Part shown: positions 31,576-43,639 of the stretch, piece by piece | Layout of the letters: every line of letters begins with the position of its first letter | How positions within the stretch are numbered: position 1 is the stretch's first letter | Origin: Branchinecta lynchi | Lineage: Eukaryota > Arthropoda > Branchiopoda > Anostraca > Branchinectidae | DNA: 64,000 nt | Assembly: GCA_023053575.1 (NCBI GenBank) | Contig: JAKZAP010000004.1 | Span: 6,863,572 to 6,927,571 of the forward strand | Direction of reading: 5' to 3' | Translations under genes and position numbers: made by a program | The notes under the pieces: generated by a model | What the model was told of the DNA's origin: nothing | Seen by the model: the letters and a program-made list of their open reading frames with translations, nothing else | The model's database searches: none

Positions 31576-34169
31576 GGCTGGTATTTTAACCTCAAACTGT
31601 GAAGCTCAAAACTAATTAATACTGAGGGAGGGCAGTTGCTACTGCTCTTTTCTTCCATTGGTTGGTGGTGTTCGGCGATTTTCGATATCGATAGCGGTAT
31701 ATATCGATAATCGGACCAAATATTGGTATCGAATATCGAAAATAGTTATGATATCGAAAACGATAATTGTATATTTCTTGTCATTGTAAATAATTTAACA
31801 TCTACATCCGATAAAACTCTACATTCAAAACTGGAGGGATATGTTACGTAATTCAGTTTTTCTTTATTCGAATTTTGGGAGGATGCATTTTACGACCATT
31901 TTCGTTCTTAAATTTGTGGGAAACGAGACGTATATGCCCGAAAATTTTTCTAGAGGGTGTGATTGTATCACTTCCTGAAATTTTGAGCAATAGTAACCCT
32001 ACCGTTATTACTCGAGTGGGCGTGTACATTGATAAATCTTTTAGAGTTAAGAAGGAGTCTTTAGTCGCGTTTTTTGCAATCGCTTGGAAAGAAAGTTGCC
32101 GTTTTTTGCGATCGACTGTCGACTGGAGGTCCAGTCGATCCGTTTTTTGTCGCTTGACTGGAGATCGACTGGGAACAAAGTCAACAGTCGATCCGATGCA
32201 CCTTTCTCTTGGAGGTCCAGTCAAACTTGGTGCCAAATTTTGAAAACTGAAACATGTGGACCCAAAAACGTACAATTTACACCTCAGGAAGCGCCAGTAC
32301 TGCAGCAGTTTCAGAGACTGCCGAGGGAAGAGTTGTGGGGATGGACTGATTTATTGACTGATTTAGACCGTTTTTCGAAGGCTTGTTCTCGCTCCCCTAT
32401 CAAGCGACAAAAAACGGTCAACTGGATGAACCCGGGAACAAGTCCCAATCGCCAGTCGATCTGTAAAAAACGCGACTTTTTTGTTTGTTTGTGTATATGG
32501 CCCGTGGGCTTTTGAAATACACTAATCTATCTATCTATCTATCTGATAGTGCAAAAACGATAGGTCAGCCGATTTTAGTAGAGCTATATTTGGGCGCTTC
32601 CTGGCAAGGGCCTCTTTAGGCTCAAGTTTGAAAAACTACTTTGTGGAAAGTTCGGGTCGACGTATCCGTTTTGCACTGTCAAGTATGATTCGCACAGGAT
32701 TCGCAGTCAGCTTGTGGAAGGAACATTTATCCTAGGAGACGTATACTATAACGAAACATGGTATGACTATGAAATATCGATGTCAATATATCAATTATCC
32801 AATACCAAAAGTACAAATATCTTTGAGGCATATTCTCGCCATTCCCCGTTCGTCGGGACTCGCGAGAATACGGGGAGTGAGCTGGGACAAACAAAAACGC
32901 GGTGACTCCTCAAGTGGACTCCTCGGGGGAGCGACGAGAACAGGCGCGGTTCGAAGGCCTTCGGCATGGGGGGGGATGAGGGCTTCAAAATATACGACTG
33001 GCCAAAACACCTCATCAGCAGGCTCAAGAAATATTAACGTTATAAGTTCTAAAACGTTACGGAAAATGCCATTATAGTAAAAATAAACCGAAGAAAAGCC
33101 CCGGTACCAGCTTCTGACATATCTACTCAAGACAAACTAAAGTTAGCGCCGCAGGCGAAATTTTTTCAATACGAGCAAAATTCGACTACTCCTTTACAAA
33201 CGTTTATTTTTTTGACCCCAAATCTCAAGGTTAAAACCGCACAGAAAGGATGCACATTTCAACTAAATAGAAATAGAGTAGGACTACGAAAGAGCTGCAG
33301 GCAAAATTTGCCAAATCGGCCTTTATTCGGCAATATTCGACTACTTCCACAACTCTTGCTTTTAACGTGGCTCGGATCCCAAGCACCAGCTTATACCGTA
33401 TGTACGTAAGGCAGTTTTAACTCAGCGCCGCAGGCGATTTTTTGTAATCCGACCTTTTCCTGGCATTCCGAGCTTTCAAGGTGGCTGAAATCTTAGGCCT
33501 AACGCCTCCCCTAGATTACGGGCCATTCAACCAGATAGCGAGTAGGCGACTATGAAAGACGGCGCAGGTAATGGCATTTATGTCAATCTGACAAGTTCGA
33601 AACATACGACTGTCATTCTAACAAGCTGAAAACACACGATATTTCGTAATGTAATGACTTTTCGAAAACCTGTTGTCATATAATATCGTATGGCAAAGGT
33701 TCATTTATTTCATGACAACACTAGCTCCAAACTCACTCAAAGGTGACTGAAAGGCAACTGAAATGTGACTGCCTTACTCTATCGCATACCCAGGTATTTA
33801 TACCTCGAATCTTAATTATTATCTTATAATCCCATGCATGTGTATTACGAAACTTGGTAATTAACTGAGGTCGGGTCAGGTCAAATTAGGGGTAAAAGAC
33901 TTTAAACTGGGTATACAACACCTGTATATAGCCATACGACCAGAAACAGGTCATTTGCTGTCGAAATTCACTTAACTGCCTCATATGGAGCTTAGAACTT
34001 ACGACTGTCTCTAATAGACGACTAGAAAATCTCTTCGTAAAATACGACAAGGAACGGGTCATTTTCAGGGAAAATTCGTGATTGATGTCATTTTGGCAAG
34101 TTCCATATGACTGATTCTGATAAAACGAGAACATAAAACTGCGAATCTGACAAGCTTGAAACATACTAC
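31576..34169. other. Divergent intergenic region, left part
   Basis: It lies between the 5' side of the arginine-rich gene and COX7C. It includes tatcgat-rich palindromic text (31680-31770), a patch of nested short dyads around 'gactggaggtccagtc' (32115-32225), a tctatc microsatellite at 32526-32543, a decayed hammerhead-like relative on minus (32587-32628), and two inverted CGCCTGCGGCG boxes (about 33150 and 33428). The promoters of both flanking genes must lie in the 3.96 kb between the two ATGs, but I see no defined core elements. Confidence 0.45.
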
Positions 34170-34509
34170 CAGAGGCGTCACGACTGGGGGGGGGGGAGGG
34201 GGACCCCCCCCCCAGCCGTCGCCCGTCGGCCCGTCGGTAAAAAATACCGAGTCGGCGCGAAGCGCCACGATTTTTGTCAAAACAGTTGATTTTTTTTTCA
34301 TGAAAACAGTCGGTTTTCGTTTTTTTTTCGTCGGTTTTTCTGAAAATCAGTGGATTTTTCGGAAAATCCGTCGCTTTTTTTTTAAATGTCATTTTAATTG
34401 TTAAAAAACAATCTTTTTTTCTGCGGAAAAAGTCGGTAAAAATTACCAGCCAGTCGGTAAATGCCTCAACCCCCCCCCCCTCCAAACATTTTGGCTAGTA
34501 ACGCCTCTA
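34170..34509. mobile_element. hAT-like miniature element with poly-G/C flanks
   Basis: 340 bp, beginning cagaggcgtcacgac and ending tagtaacgcctcta. A perfect 8-bp target duplication, catactac, is present at 34162-34169 and 34510-34517. Just inside each end are G/C runs (g9 then c9; c10). It carries the shared 'ggctagt(g/a)acgcc' terminus and a gaagcgccacg box. There is no transposase: the 199-codon minus frame crossing it also crosses flanking DNA and is not a gene. Confidence 0.8.
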
Positions 34510-34517
34510 CATACTAC

Positions 34518-35538
34518 CATATGGAACAATACGACCAAAAACAGGTCATTTGAAGGCGAAGTTCACGATTAGATAACTGCTTTGTCTGCCTTTATCTGGC
34601 AAGGTCTAAAACAACTGTCTAATTTCTGGAATCTGGAAAACTCAGAACAGACAAGTGTGAATCTGAAAACATACAAATAGAAAGTTCTTCGTAGCAGTAC
34701 GACTAAAAATGTGATTTGTGGGTGAAATCCACGTTTGGTAATTGCCTGTCATTCTGAAAAGCTCAAAACATGCGAATATCATACAGAAAAGCTGGAAACA
34801 TACGAATGAGAGTAGATTCTCTGGGAGCATGGGGGGTTGAGTCAAACCCGCGCCCCCCTTCGAACGACCTCTGCGATAATAGGGACCAATACTCAATAAT
34901 GATATATCGGACCAAATTTCGGTATCCAACATCGTAATCGAAGTCGATCTATGTAATTTGCATATTTCTTAATTACGCAAATACAGTAGTCATAAATATT
35001 TCGAAGTGTTCAATGAAAAATAAAGCAAAGTGTATTCGACGAGAATTTCTTTACTAATTTTTTCCGAATCAACTCCTATATGAGAGCACAACACAGTCCC
35101 GAAGAGCGATATCGAATATCGGATATCAATCAAAAGCAAAACTATCCAAATATCGACAAGTCCAAATATCGCTCTTCAGCGTTTCTGATGTCTTAACGAA
35201 AACGTTTTCAGCAGTGTTGCCGGTCCGTTGGCTTGGCTTTCGAAGAAGTACCTTTCGTTCTCCGTCAGTGGTTTGAGCTATTTTTATCTAGTTTACTGGA
35301 AAGGGTTATTTGACTTATTTGGTTCGATGTAATCCTTTTATTTTTTAAGCAAAAATAGGTGTAGTAACTCGAACAAATACGATTTAGCCAAGAAAAGTGC
35401 TTTGGGGCCTCTCATTTCTGAATGAACCTGGAATGAACTGACTATATCGATCTTCCGAAACTATCATCTTCTTGTTGGTCACAACGCTGAGAAAATCAAA
35501 TTTTCTGTGTTTTAAGTCAGCTAAATATCCAGGAGAAA
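34518..35538. other. COX7C upstream region
   Basis: It contains tatcg-rich dyads (gatatcgaatatcggatatc, about 35107) like those at 31.7 kb. The last 150 bases before the ATG are non-repetitive and probably hold the 5' untranslated region. No TATA box or initiator can be assigned with confidence. Confidence 0.4.
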
Positions 35539-35625
35539 ATGATTGCTGGGCCAGCTAAAAGCTTAATCAGGAGCTTCTCCACTTCTCTTGCCCGTAAAGG
35601 CAATATGGGAGGTGTTCCTGGAGAG
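35539..35625 (+). CDS. COX7C: COX7C exon 1 (presequence)
   Basis: 29 codons from ATG at 35539 to donor gagag/gtaggt. It encodes the targeting peptide and the first mature residues GGVPGE. The ATG has purines before it (gagaaaatg), and no other start joins in frame. Confidence 0.95.
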
Positions 35626-38600
35626 GTAGGTAAAGCATTTTGTCCATTCCAGTGAAGTTATTTTGTGCAAAATAGTGTTTCACAATGGAAACAAGTTTGG
35701 GAGACAACTAAATCTAAATTAACATTAGTTGCATTTCTTATCCAGATTCTCCCCACAATTCTCCTATTTCCTGTTCAGGTGAAGGGAATTCTCCTTTTCT
35801 TGCTTCTTTGTGAGAATTGAGAATGGGGAAAGCCCTCGTGAATCTGCAGTATCAAGAAGTGGCTCGATGGTGAATTCATGATTCTCTTCTCTCTGTTCTC
35901 CTCCCTGATTTGTCAATAGAGTGCGGGTGCTCAGCATGCATACACACATATACCTACTGGGTTGCGGACGAGCTGCCAAATTATTGTTTTTTCAAAAGCA
36001 AGCCCGATGATAAATTTGTCTCCAAATAGTACAGTAGAGGTATGCTTATGTGAACGTCTGCTAACAGTGAACGATCGCCGAGGGAAAAACTGAAACCCAA
36101 ACCAGGCATTTTTTCCTAAAAACACTAGTAATAATCACTCACGCTTTTGTCGCTTTTTAGATATTTTGCTAATTCATCTATGAAAGTGACTCAACTGACA
36201 CCTGGTTTGCTTTTTATGAAAAGTTTGCAGCAAGGAATGCACCTTCAATGGAGAAGATGACGGTCCGAACCGTCAGATGCCTTCAAAAGAGGAAGGACCT
36301 TTTTAATAAGTTCAAAATCAAAGAAAGTTAATTGAGTTTCTGCTTCAAGTTTGTGCCAGGATAACCCTGAAGAGTTAGCTGTTTGGTGATATCAAGTTTG
36401 TTATTTTTCTTTTCCATTTTACTTTTTTTATATGCAAGTAAGAAAGCCAAGGTAGCGGAACAGTTAAAAAAGTGTTCACATAAGCATACCTCTACTGTAC
36501 TATGAAGAGGTACGAAAAAGTAGCATGCAGTACTAATGATGCTACTGCATGCTTCTACTTCAAGGCTACCGGCTTACTGCATACTACTATATGCTACTAT
36601 TAGCAAGACCGAATGCTGCTATGGCAAGACAGGATGCTACTGGATACTACTACATAAGATTGGACCAGTCTGAGGCACATTAAATGATAGTATTCTTTAC
36701 TATTGCATAGTATTACATGCAACGTTTTTGTACTACTACCATACTACTATGCAGGCTACAAATTTTTCATAGGGAGTATGGAGAAAACCAGAGGAGTGAA
36801 AAGGGTAATTTGTAGGGTGGTTGAGAATTCGGAGTAGATCGGAGAACTGAGAATTCAGGTACAAAATGCAACTATTTTTGTTTATTTTCAATCTGATTCT
36901 GAGAATGAAAATCTTTCTAAAGCTTAGTCTCGTCAGATTCACAAGACAGTCAAGTTTGAAATACAGTTTTAAGTTTGGTTGGGATACGAAGATTCTGCAA
37001 GATTTCAAAACTTCATGTTGTTGCGTAAAAATGAGATGAATTGTAGGCCTGTAATGCTGTAGTCTAAGTAAGTTAGGTGCTAGTATACTTCTTTTAACAG
37101 TTCTGCTGCATTTGCAACCACTGCTGTCACCAGACTCAACACCAAAGACAATTTTTTTTTCAACAGTCATCAGTTTGAGTCTGTTCCAATTATTTTTCTT
37201 TTCTTTTATTCGAAAATCGGGGCAAGAATTTGAGCTCAAGTAAGATTTATGTGATTCTGTAGGAAAATACAGAGTTTTCTTTAATCGAAAGTATTGAGAA
37301 TAATTTAGTCCTCCAAGAATTTTGTCATGCCTTTTTGTTCCTTTTTGAGCAACATAGATCTCCGTGAAGGGAAGGCTTTTCTGAAATAGAGGCTGGATAC
37401 TCCTCTTGTAATGCTAAACTGTTGCAATACTTTAGACACTATAATCTGGCCCCTAGGGAGTGCAATAGTGCAAAAGCAGCAGCGCAGAAAGAGGAAAAGG
37501 TTGACAAATAATATGGCTTTAATTTGATTTTACTCTTAAGTGTCCTATTATACTGTGCATGGATATTTGCTAGGTTTGAATTTCATGGTATTCTACTGCA
37601 CCATTCAAAGTCAAGTGATGTCCGAAGTATTATTGCATCTTTACCCTACTGCTTTAGATGTTATTTTACTTTGGATGGTGCCATCTCAGTGAGTTTTTGA
37701 CTTGTTATGATAAGAAGCAAACTTGTTTGAGGTTTTCCATGTTTATGGAGAATGGAATGGATTGCAAAGCAATCAGCTATTCCCAAACGCCAAAAAAAAA
37801 GAAGTATAAACAAAAGTCACCACTGACTGGGCTAGTCTCATTTCTTTCTTCCCTACATTCTCATAACTGGGAAATTTTGTGTCAGCCAACTAAGGGATTC
37901 TCCTGTAAAAGTGCTATAAAACGTACTGGGCCCAACTGGTCAATTTTTGCATCTCATATTGTTCTGGGTTTCATTAGAATATCTGAGTAGGTGGGTGTTT
38001 TTATTTCCATCTTATTGGTTAGCTAGAAAGACCACCCCTTAAGTTAAACAGTCTCCAAAGTGGAATACCCTATGCTCAAGTGATATGCTATCCAAACTCT
38101 AACAGAATTTCGCTTTACAGGAAAGGAAGCTCCTCCCTTTAGGAATATTTGTCTGGCTTACAAAAGCACTAATAAGGATGAAAAAAGGAAATTCAGCATT
38201 GCCGCTCAGATTTTGTTTTGCAAGTTGGAAGAGCTAATTCCTCTTAAGCATTGTTCAAATAGATGTTATAAGATGTATTACGGCGTATAAGGGTTATTAC
38301 AGATTCCTCTTTTCCTCAGAGAGAGCTGTAATAAGGTGAATAAGGAGAATAGACTTGCATTCTATTATCGCTTATGCATGGCCAATCAGACCGCTTGGTT
38401 GGTTACGCCAGCGGGACGAGGGAAGGAGCAGCGTCGTCAGTGTTGCCGCGGGAAGCACAAAAGTTCTACTTTGTTGGAAGCTTAAGAAACAACTTTTCTT
38501 CAAAAGAACACATTTTGTTATATTAAGAGTGCTAATTGGTAGTTCCAAGGACCAATGCTGTACATCCGTAAATTTAGTAGCTTTTTAAAATATAGCCTAA

Positions 38601-39502
38601 TGGGCATCAAATTGTACTCGTGTACTTCAAGTAGTACTAAGAACACTTTTTCTGATCTTTAGAAACTCGAAAATCGTATCAGGGCGGCAACACCTAATGC
38701 TGAATTGAGAAGAACCTTTTGGTTTTCTATTTGAACAGGCTTGTGTATTAAGACGTAAATGTCAGATATAGCGCTATTCAGCTTATTACACCTATTTGAA
38801 CAATGATTTACAGATTTCTAGAAAAGCTACAAGAGACCAGTAAGAGCAAATTTCCCTTACAGATTTCTAGAAAAGCTATTCTTTTGGCAGAAAGGCTTCT
38901 GAAATGTAAACATGTTAACTTCTCAAGAGAGACATTGTTGAATCGTAAAACTGAATCTTTTTTCATAAGTTGATAGGTCAAAACTTGAAATTTGGGAACA
39001 AAAAGAATTTTCTAAGGAACTGACTAAGGGGTATGTATGGAGGAAATGAACATGTTGAATCAGGACAGACTATTAGGTTTTCACCTTTGATGGATAGTAT
39101 AGTTTGATAAAAAAAAATCTGGTGAAAGCCAGATAATTAGGAATCTAGGAACCAATTTCTGTAACAAAACTTATTAAGTAGACATGTGATGACAAATAAC
39201 ATGTAAACTAAGACATTCCATCCTGTCTGCCACAAATTCATGATCCGGAAATACCTTTTCTTTAATCTCAGCTAACTTCTTCTCAGCTTCATGGATATGA
39301 AGTTTGGCCGGGATCTAGAACCAAGGTAATCCCTCCAAAACCTTTCGACTTCCTGCTCTGATGTATCTTTTTTTTCCAGAACTTGCCCTTTGACATCTAC
39401 AACAAATACAAGCTCACGGCTTACTTCGTCCTCTTCTTTGGAAGTGGTATTGCTGTGCCCTTCCTCATGGTGAGACATCAGCTTGTCAAGAAATTGGACT
39501 AA
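35539..39502 (+). CDS. COX7C: Cytochrome c oxidase subunit 7C, mitochondrial
   Basis: Joins 35539-35625 and 39380-39502 (69 aa). It is a small structural subunit of respiratory complex IV in the inner mitochondrial membrane. Residues 1-20 form a basic, Ser-rich mitochondrial targeting peptide (MIAGPAKSLIRSFSTSLARK). The mature part has the family signature PGENLPF, a single membrane helix (LTAYFVLFFGSGIAVPFLMV) and the basic tail VRHQLVKK, matching the usual 60-75 aa length and order. The intron (3754 bp, gag/gtaggt...ttccag/aac) is phase 0 and falls just before NLPF. It hosts several transposons. A poly-A signal aataaa at 39696-39701 fits. Confidence 0.95.
36032..36497. mobile_element. TA-type (pogo/Tigger-like) miniature transposon
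   Basis: 466 bp with 24-bp perfect inverted ends, beginning CAGTAGAGGTATGC (36032-36055 and 36474-36497), flanked by TA on both sides. CAGT-type ends and TA duplication fit Tc1/mariner, especially pogo-like elements. It is inserted in another repeat: joining the outer flanks recreates the text found uninterrupted at 40732-40760. A short frame inside (WFAFYEKFAARN, VRTVRCLQKRK) could be transposase debris, which is unproven. Confidence 0.85.
36500..36759. mobile_element. Inverted-repeat MITE, copy 1 (gtagtatg family)
   Basis: About 260 bp, matching 40736-40991 almost throughout (gtacgaaaaagtagcatgcagta, tgctactattagcaagac, tgatagtattctttacta). The ends are inverted copies around gttgtacgaaaa. 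Its left edge was split by the pogo-like insertion at 36032-36497. It lies inside the COX7C intron. Confidence 0.7.
38249..38805. mobile_element. Element with CATTGTTCAAATAG inverted ends
   Basis: The 24-base ends match at 22 positions in inverted orientation (cattgttcaaatagatgttataag versus its reverse at 38782-38805). Relatives start at 41157. No target duplication is obvious and there is no transposase. It sits in the COX7C intron. Confidence 0.6.
39380..39502 (+). CDS. COX7C: COX7C exon 2 (membrane helix and tail)
   Basis: The acceptor is a T-run ending ttccag, followed by 40 codons and TAA. It encodes NLPFDIYNKYKLTAYFVLFF and the rest of the helix. Overlapping minus-strand frames here are shadows. 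Confidence 0.95.
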   Translation, partial: NLPFDIYNKYKLTAYFVLFFGSGIAVPFLMVRHQLVKKLD

Positions 39503-40735
39503 GCAATATTTTGTACAGAACTGCGCAATAGATCAATGTTAAACCACCAAATGTCTATATTAGGCTACTTATGTAGAGGCTGAAGGCTTGGCCAGTGGTC
39601 ATGCTAACCAGTATATCTTCTTACTTCCTACCGATAAGTAAGTAATTAATTGTCTCACCCACTGTTTTAGAAAGGCAGAGTAAGAAACAAAAGTAAATAA
39701 AACACCTCACAAAACACAGTTTCTCCGAATTGGTGTTCTATGAGGGAGTAGGGAATCAAGTCATGCACTGGTTGAGATTGCCTCTCCCAAACTGCACTCT
39801 AGAAGAGTACTTTCAAGTTTTAACTTTCTCAACCATTTACAGAGTTGAATCCAAATTGTTCGCCGTGTTTAGATCACCCCGATCCAAGTCGCAAGGTCAA
39901 AACAGGACTTGTTACAACCATGTGATCGTCTCATGGCGCTCAGACATAAAGAAAAAGTATTTAGCTGTTATACGAATAAAGTAGAAAAAAGGAAAGAACT
40001 ATTTGACTACCTATTTCTTTCAGTAATTTGTTTTGAATTTGCCGTGTCATTTCAGATAGATGGTGCTTCTTGAACAATGACACCGCCTGAGTTCTGTTTG
40101 TTCAAGTGGATTTGGCCATGGGTGAACTGATATAGGATGTGGTCCAGGGTCTCTTTCAGGGTTCTGCAGAATCGGCGTAGAGGGGAGGTGGGGGGTTGGC
40201 CGTCAGGTGTCGGGACCTTGTACGAGTGTGCTGGGTGGTTCAGTCCTGTTGCCCCTGTACATATCCGGTGATAGACTCTACTACCCAGGACAAAAAAAAG
40301 ACATTGCAAAGTTTTAATTGTTCCATATGCCAGAAGCGGGTGAAGTGGCTGAAGTGCTCAGTTGTTTTTCTGGTTTAAAATTCTGCTGGACACCAGATAA
40401 ACCAATTTTTGTATTTTCTGGCCAGATTTTCTTGAGAAATCATATTTGTCTGACAGAAGGAGAGGACAGACCGAAAATCTTGTCTGAGGTGTCAAGTCTT
40501 GTTCTGATTCTTCCATCTGAACAATTAGAAATCGGAAACCGAAGTTGCAGAAATACAGTAGAGATTCTGCCAACTATTTACTGGTTATGTTCCAGTAGGC
40601 TATTCTAAAATAGTTGAATAGTTTAAAACTCCTTAAATTGCATTGTCCAGCGGCAATGGTGGACGGTCCTCGTTTAGACTTAACATCTTATATTTGAGTA
40701 CACTGAAACATTCTCGATGAAAAATTTATCTCAAA
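39503..40735. other. COX7C 3' region and intergenic DNA
   Basis: It holds the COX7C 3' untranslated region with aataaa at 39696-39701. Beyond this I see no gene. The frame at 40318-40608 has no recognised motif. Confidence 0.45.
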
Positions 40736-40991
40736 ATAGTAGTATGAAGTTGTACGAAAAGTAGCGTGCAGTACGAACTGATGCCACTGCATGCTTCTAT
40801 GTCAAAGCTCCCGTGTTACTGCATGCTACTATTAGCAAGACTGGATGCTACTATAGCAAGACAGGATGCTACTAGATACTACTGCTTAAGATTTGCCAAG
40901 TCTGAGGAACATTAAATGATAGTATTCTTTACTACTACATATCAATACATGCAACTTTTTCGTACAACTATCATACAACTACGCAGACTAC
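40736..40991. mobile_element. Inverted-repeat MITE, copy 2 (gtagtatg family)
   Basis: An intact relative of the copy at 36500-36759. The left end agtagtatgaagttgtacg and the right end cgtacaactatcatacaac are inverted copies with small differences. It provides the empty-site comparison for the pogo-like insertion. Confidence 0.7.
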
Positions 40992-41156
40992 ACATTTTTC
41001 ATCGGGTTTGGACCCATCTAATGGATTTTGCATTTTTTTTTTCATCCAAGGCTCTATTAATGACGTTGAGAATGTGCGCTGCTTGCACGACAACCCAAAA
41101 TCCATCAAGACGCGGAGATTTTGAGTTTGAAAACAAGCCTGCATTTGCGGATTAAG

Positions 41157-41470
41157 CATTGTCCAAATAGGTGTAGTAAGGTGTATTATGGCGGATAAGG
41201 TTTATTACAGATTGCTCTTTTCCTCGGGGCGCGCTGTAATAAGGCGAATAATGAGAATAGAGCTGGGTTCTATTCTCCTTATGCAGGGTGAATCAGATAG
41301 CTTGGTTGGTTCCGCCAGCTGGCTGAGGAGAGGAGCAGCATCGGCAGGGTTGCCAAAGGAAGCACTAAAGTTTTACTTAGTTGCAACCTAAAGAAAAAAC
41401 AATTCTTCAAAAGAACACGTTTGTGTTCTGTTACGACTGCTTATTGTCAGTTCGATATATGATAGAAAGT
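41157..41470 (+). repeat. Partial copy of the CATTGTTCAAATAG family
   Basis: It begins cattgtccaaataggtgtag and follows the left 300 bases of the element at 38249 (ctgtaataaggcgaata, cttggttggttccgccag, gaaaaaacaattcttcaaaag). The right inverted end is missing. Confidence 0.6.
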
Positions 41471-41569
41471 TTATTTTAAAAATCGACTATCGTGGTTATA
41501 AACCAAATTTGCGATTATTGTCAAACAGACAGAAAAAACTACAATATATGTGTAAAATGTCAGTACGCT

Positions 41570-42115
41570 TAAAAATTCAAACTTCGTTAAAATATTTCAC
41601 GAACTCGGGAACAAAACTTTTTGCATATCTAGAGTGTTTTGTAGGTACGGGACAGAGCTTGGGAACCTTAGAACTTACCACTCGTTCTGGTCGACTTCTA
41701 ACATTTTGATAGGGGGGAGGGAGGACTTGGGAGTGGAGAGGATGAGATACCATGGCTGAACCGAAGTTAGTGCTTAGCTCCTTTCTGCGCTCCTGCAGTG
41801 TTTTTAGGTTAAAGTGTTTTAAAAGGTATGAGTAGGGAAGCATCGGTCCACTATGAATAATAAGAAGAGCCCGCTTCTGTATTCTTTCTAGTTTATCTCT
41901 TTGTTCCTGCGATAATGAAAAATGCCAAACGGGTGCTGCGTATTCCAGGGTGGGTCTGATGAAAGAAGTATAAACTCGTAGTAGGTGACACTGGGGTATT
42001 TTCATTGTTGAAAGAAGTTTTAAGTTTTGTATTCCTGCATTGGTTCGTTTCAGCATATCCTGACAGTAGGCTTCCCATCTTAGATCTGGGGTAATGGTAA
42101 CACCCAGTAGCTGTA
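41570..42115 (-). mobile_element. LINE 3' fragment
   Basis: The minus frame 42056-41577 encodes the region after the reverse transcriptase domain (LLRVYTSFIRPTLEYAAPVW, KLERIQKRALLIIHSG, RYAKSFVPEFVKYFN). A second minus frame (42078-41893) continues the homology upstream, so a frameshift lies near 41900-42060. The catalytic core is absent. It is a dead, truncated copy. Confidence 0.75.
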
Positions 42116-42448
42116 TTTTTTCTGCCTTCTTTTTTTCGGTATCTCTTCTTTGAAGGCAGGATTCGATTTTATGAAAGAAAATCAGTCGAGGAATACAAAT
42201 ATTGTTTTATGTAAAAAAGAAAAGAAAACAAATATTCTAAAAATATGATAGACATTTAGCTTCAGTTGACCCAACAGAGTTTGGGTCCTCAAACTAATTA
42301 ACCCTTTCGGTTTTTAATCCGCAATCTTAATCCTATACGTCGCAGTTAAATATAACCACATAGCAGGCAGGAATTCAGTGTGGTATTAAGATGTCCCGAC
42401 ACGCACCAAACTAGTAGCTGGTTATCTTCCACGAACCACAACAACATA

Positions 42449-42744
42449 GAGCGTGTTCCATCCTACTTACCGTAGTTGCTACGCATGACGTCACGAATTC
42501 TGTTTTTTTGCCGTCAAGGCTGGAACGATTTTTCTATTTTCCAGCAGGATCTCACGCCAGGGGCGAATCCGACCAATCACGTTACAGAGATGCGTAGTTA
42601 CTACGCTCCCTAGCATGGTAAGCAAATAGTAACTATTACTTACTATTCCGACAAGGTTGGAACGGTCAGCGTAGTAACTTTTCGTGAGGATGGAACGGAA
42701 ATAGTAACTCTTAGTAACTATTGCTAGAAGGGTGGAACACACTC
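42449..42744. mobile_element. MITE, GAGCGTGTTCCA family, copy 1
   Basis: About 296 bp, from gagcgtgttccatcctac to gtggaacacactc. The interior holds dyads such as agtaactatt and gcgtagttactacg. Relatives are at 43323-43618 (opposite orientation) and 48283-48565. The ends are inverted copies, and the target duplication is not resolved. Confidence 0.7.
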
Positions 42745-42989
42745 ATAGAAGGTTGGGGTCTCAGGCTCTCAGCTGGCCTCTCATTGCCTGAAATGGTTCA
42801 AGATCGAAGAAAATTTGCGAAAGGCCGACGTGGACCGGATCGAGGTTGTTCTCCTCCTCGGCCAGAGAAGCAGTACTTGAAGACTAACCTGAGAATCAAA
42901 AGAATTGTCAGTAGGTATAACCGTAGCAGTGCTCCTGGTTTATTGAGAGGCATTACCCATAATTATCTGCTTCATTAAAAATTTTGTTT

Positions 42990-43175
42990 GAATAAGTAGT
43001 AATTGAATAAAGTACTTTATGCTATAAATGTGGCGAGATGTCTCTGTGTCGGCTTGTCGCTGTGGCGAACTATCGGTGTGGCAGGTTGTAGCTGTGGCAA
43101 GATGTCATTGTGGCGAGTAGTCGGTTCCCAGTTAACGCTGTGGCGAGTTGTCTTGTGGCGACATGTCCTGACACG
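42990..43175 (+). repeat. Imperfect tgtggcga repeat
   Basis: The 8-10-base phrase tgtggcga(g) with short variable spacers recurs about eight times (tgtggcgagatgtc, tgtggcgaactatc, tgtggcgagtagtc, tgtggcgagttgtc). It is simple-sequence drift between two MITE copies, with no gene. Confidence 0.6.
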
Positions 43176-43322
43176 TAATAATCCCACGTTAGATCTTGGT
43201 ATAGGTTATCTGAAGGGGGAATACGCGATTAGGCCTTCGGTTCACACCGAGTCGCGCATTAGCCCCGTGGAAAGGTCAGCCAGTAGTCAGCACTGAAGTC
43301 GAAAGCCAGAATTGAGAAACTT

Positions 43323-43618
43323 GGAGCGTGTTTCACCCGTCTAACAATAGTAACTATTAGTTACTATTTTCGTTCTAACCTCGTGAAGAGTAACTACGCT
43401 GACTGTTCCAGCTTTCTCGAAATAGTAAATATTTGCTTACGACACTCGGGAGCATAATAACCATGGTAACTACGATCTCTGTGACGAGACTGGTCCCATT
43501 AGCCTGTGGTACGCTATTTTGCCAAAAATAGAAAAATCCGTTCCATCCTTGACGCCAAGAAGCCATAGTCCGTGACGTCAAGCGTAGAAATTATGGTAAG
43601 TAGGATGGAATACGCTCT
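43323..43618. mobile_element. MITE, GAGCGTGTTCCA family, copy 2
   Basis: It reads ggagcgtgtttcaccc to ggatggaatacgctct. The internal order matches copy 3 directly and copy 1 in reverse. Non-autonomous. Confidence 0.7.
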
Positions 43619-43639
43619 ATATGACGAAGTCCGAAACAT

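Noticed and set aside
33886..34485. 199-codon minus frame
   Set aside because: It crosses the border of a hAT-like element with a perfect target duplication, so it mixes unrelated sequences.
31668..35190. One large transposon bounded by the tatcgat-rich patches
   Set aside because: The two patches are similar only in short AT-rich dyads. No matching ends or target duplication were found.
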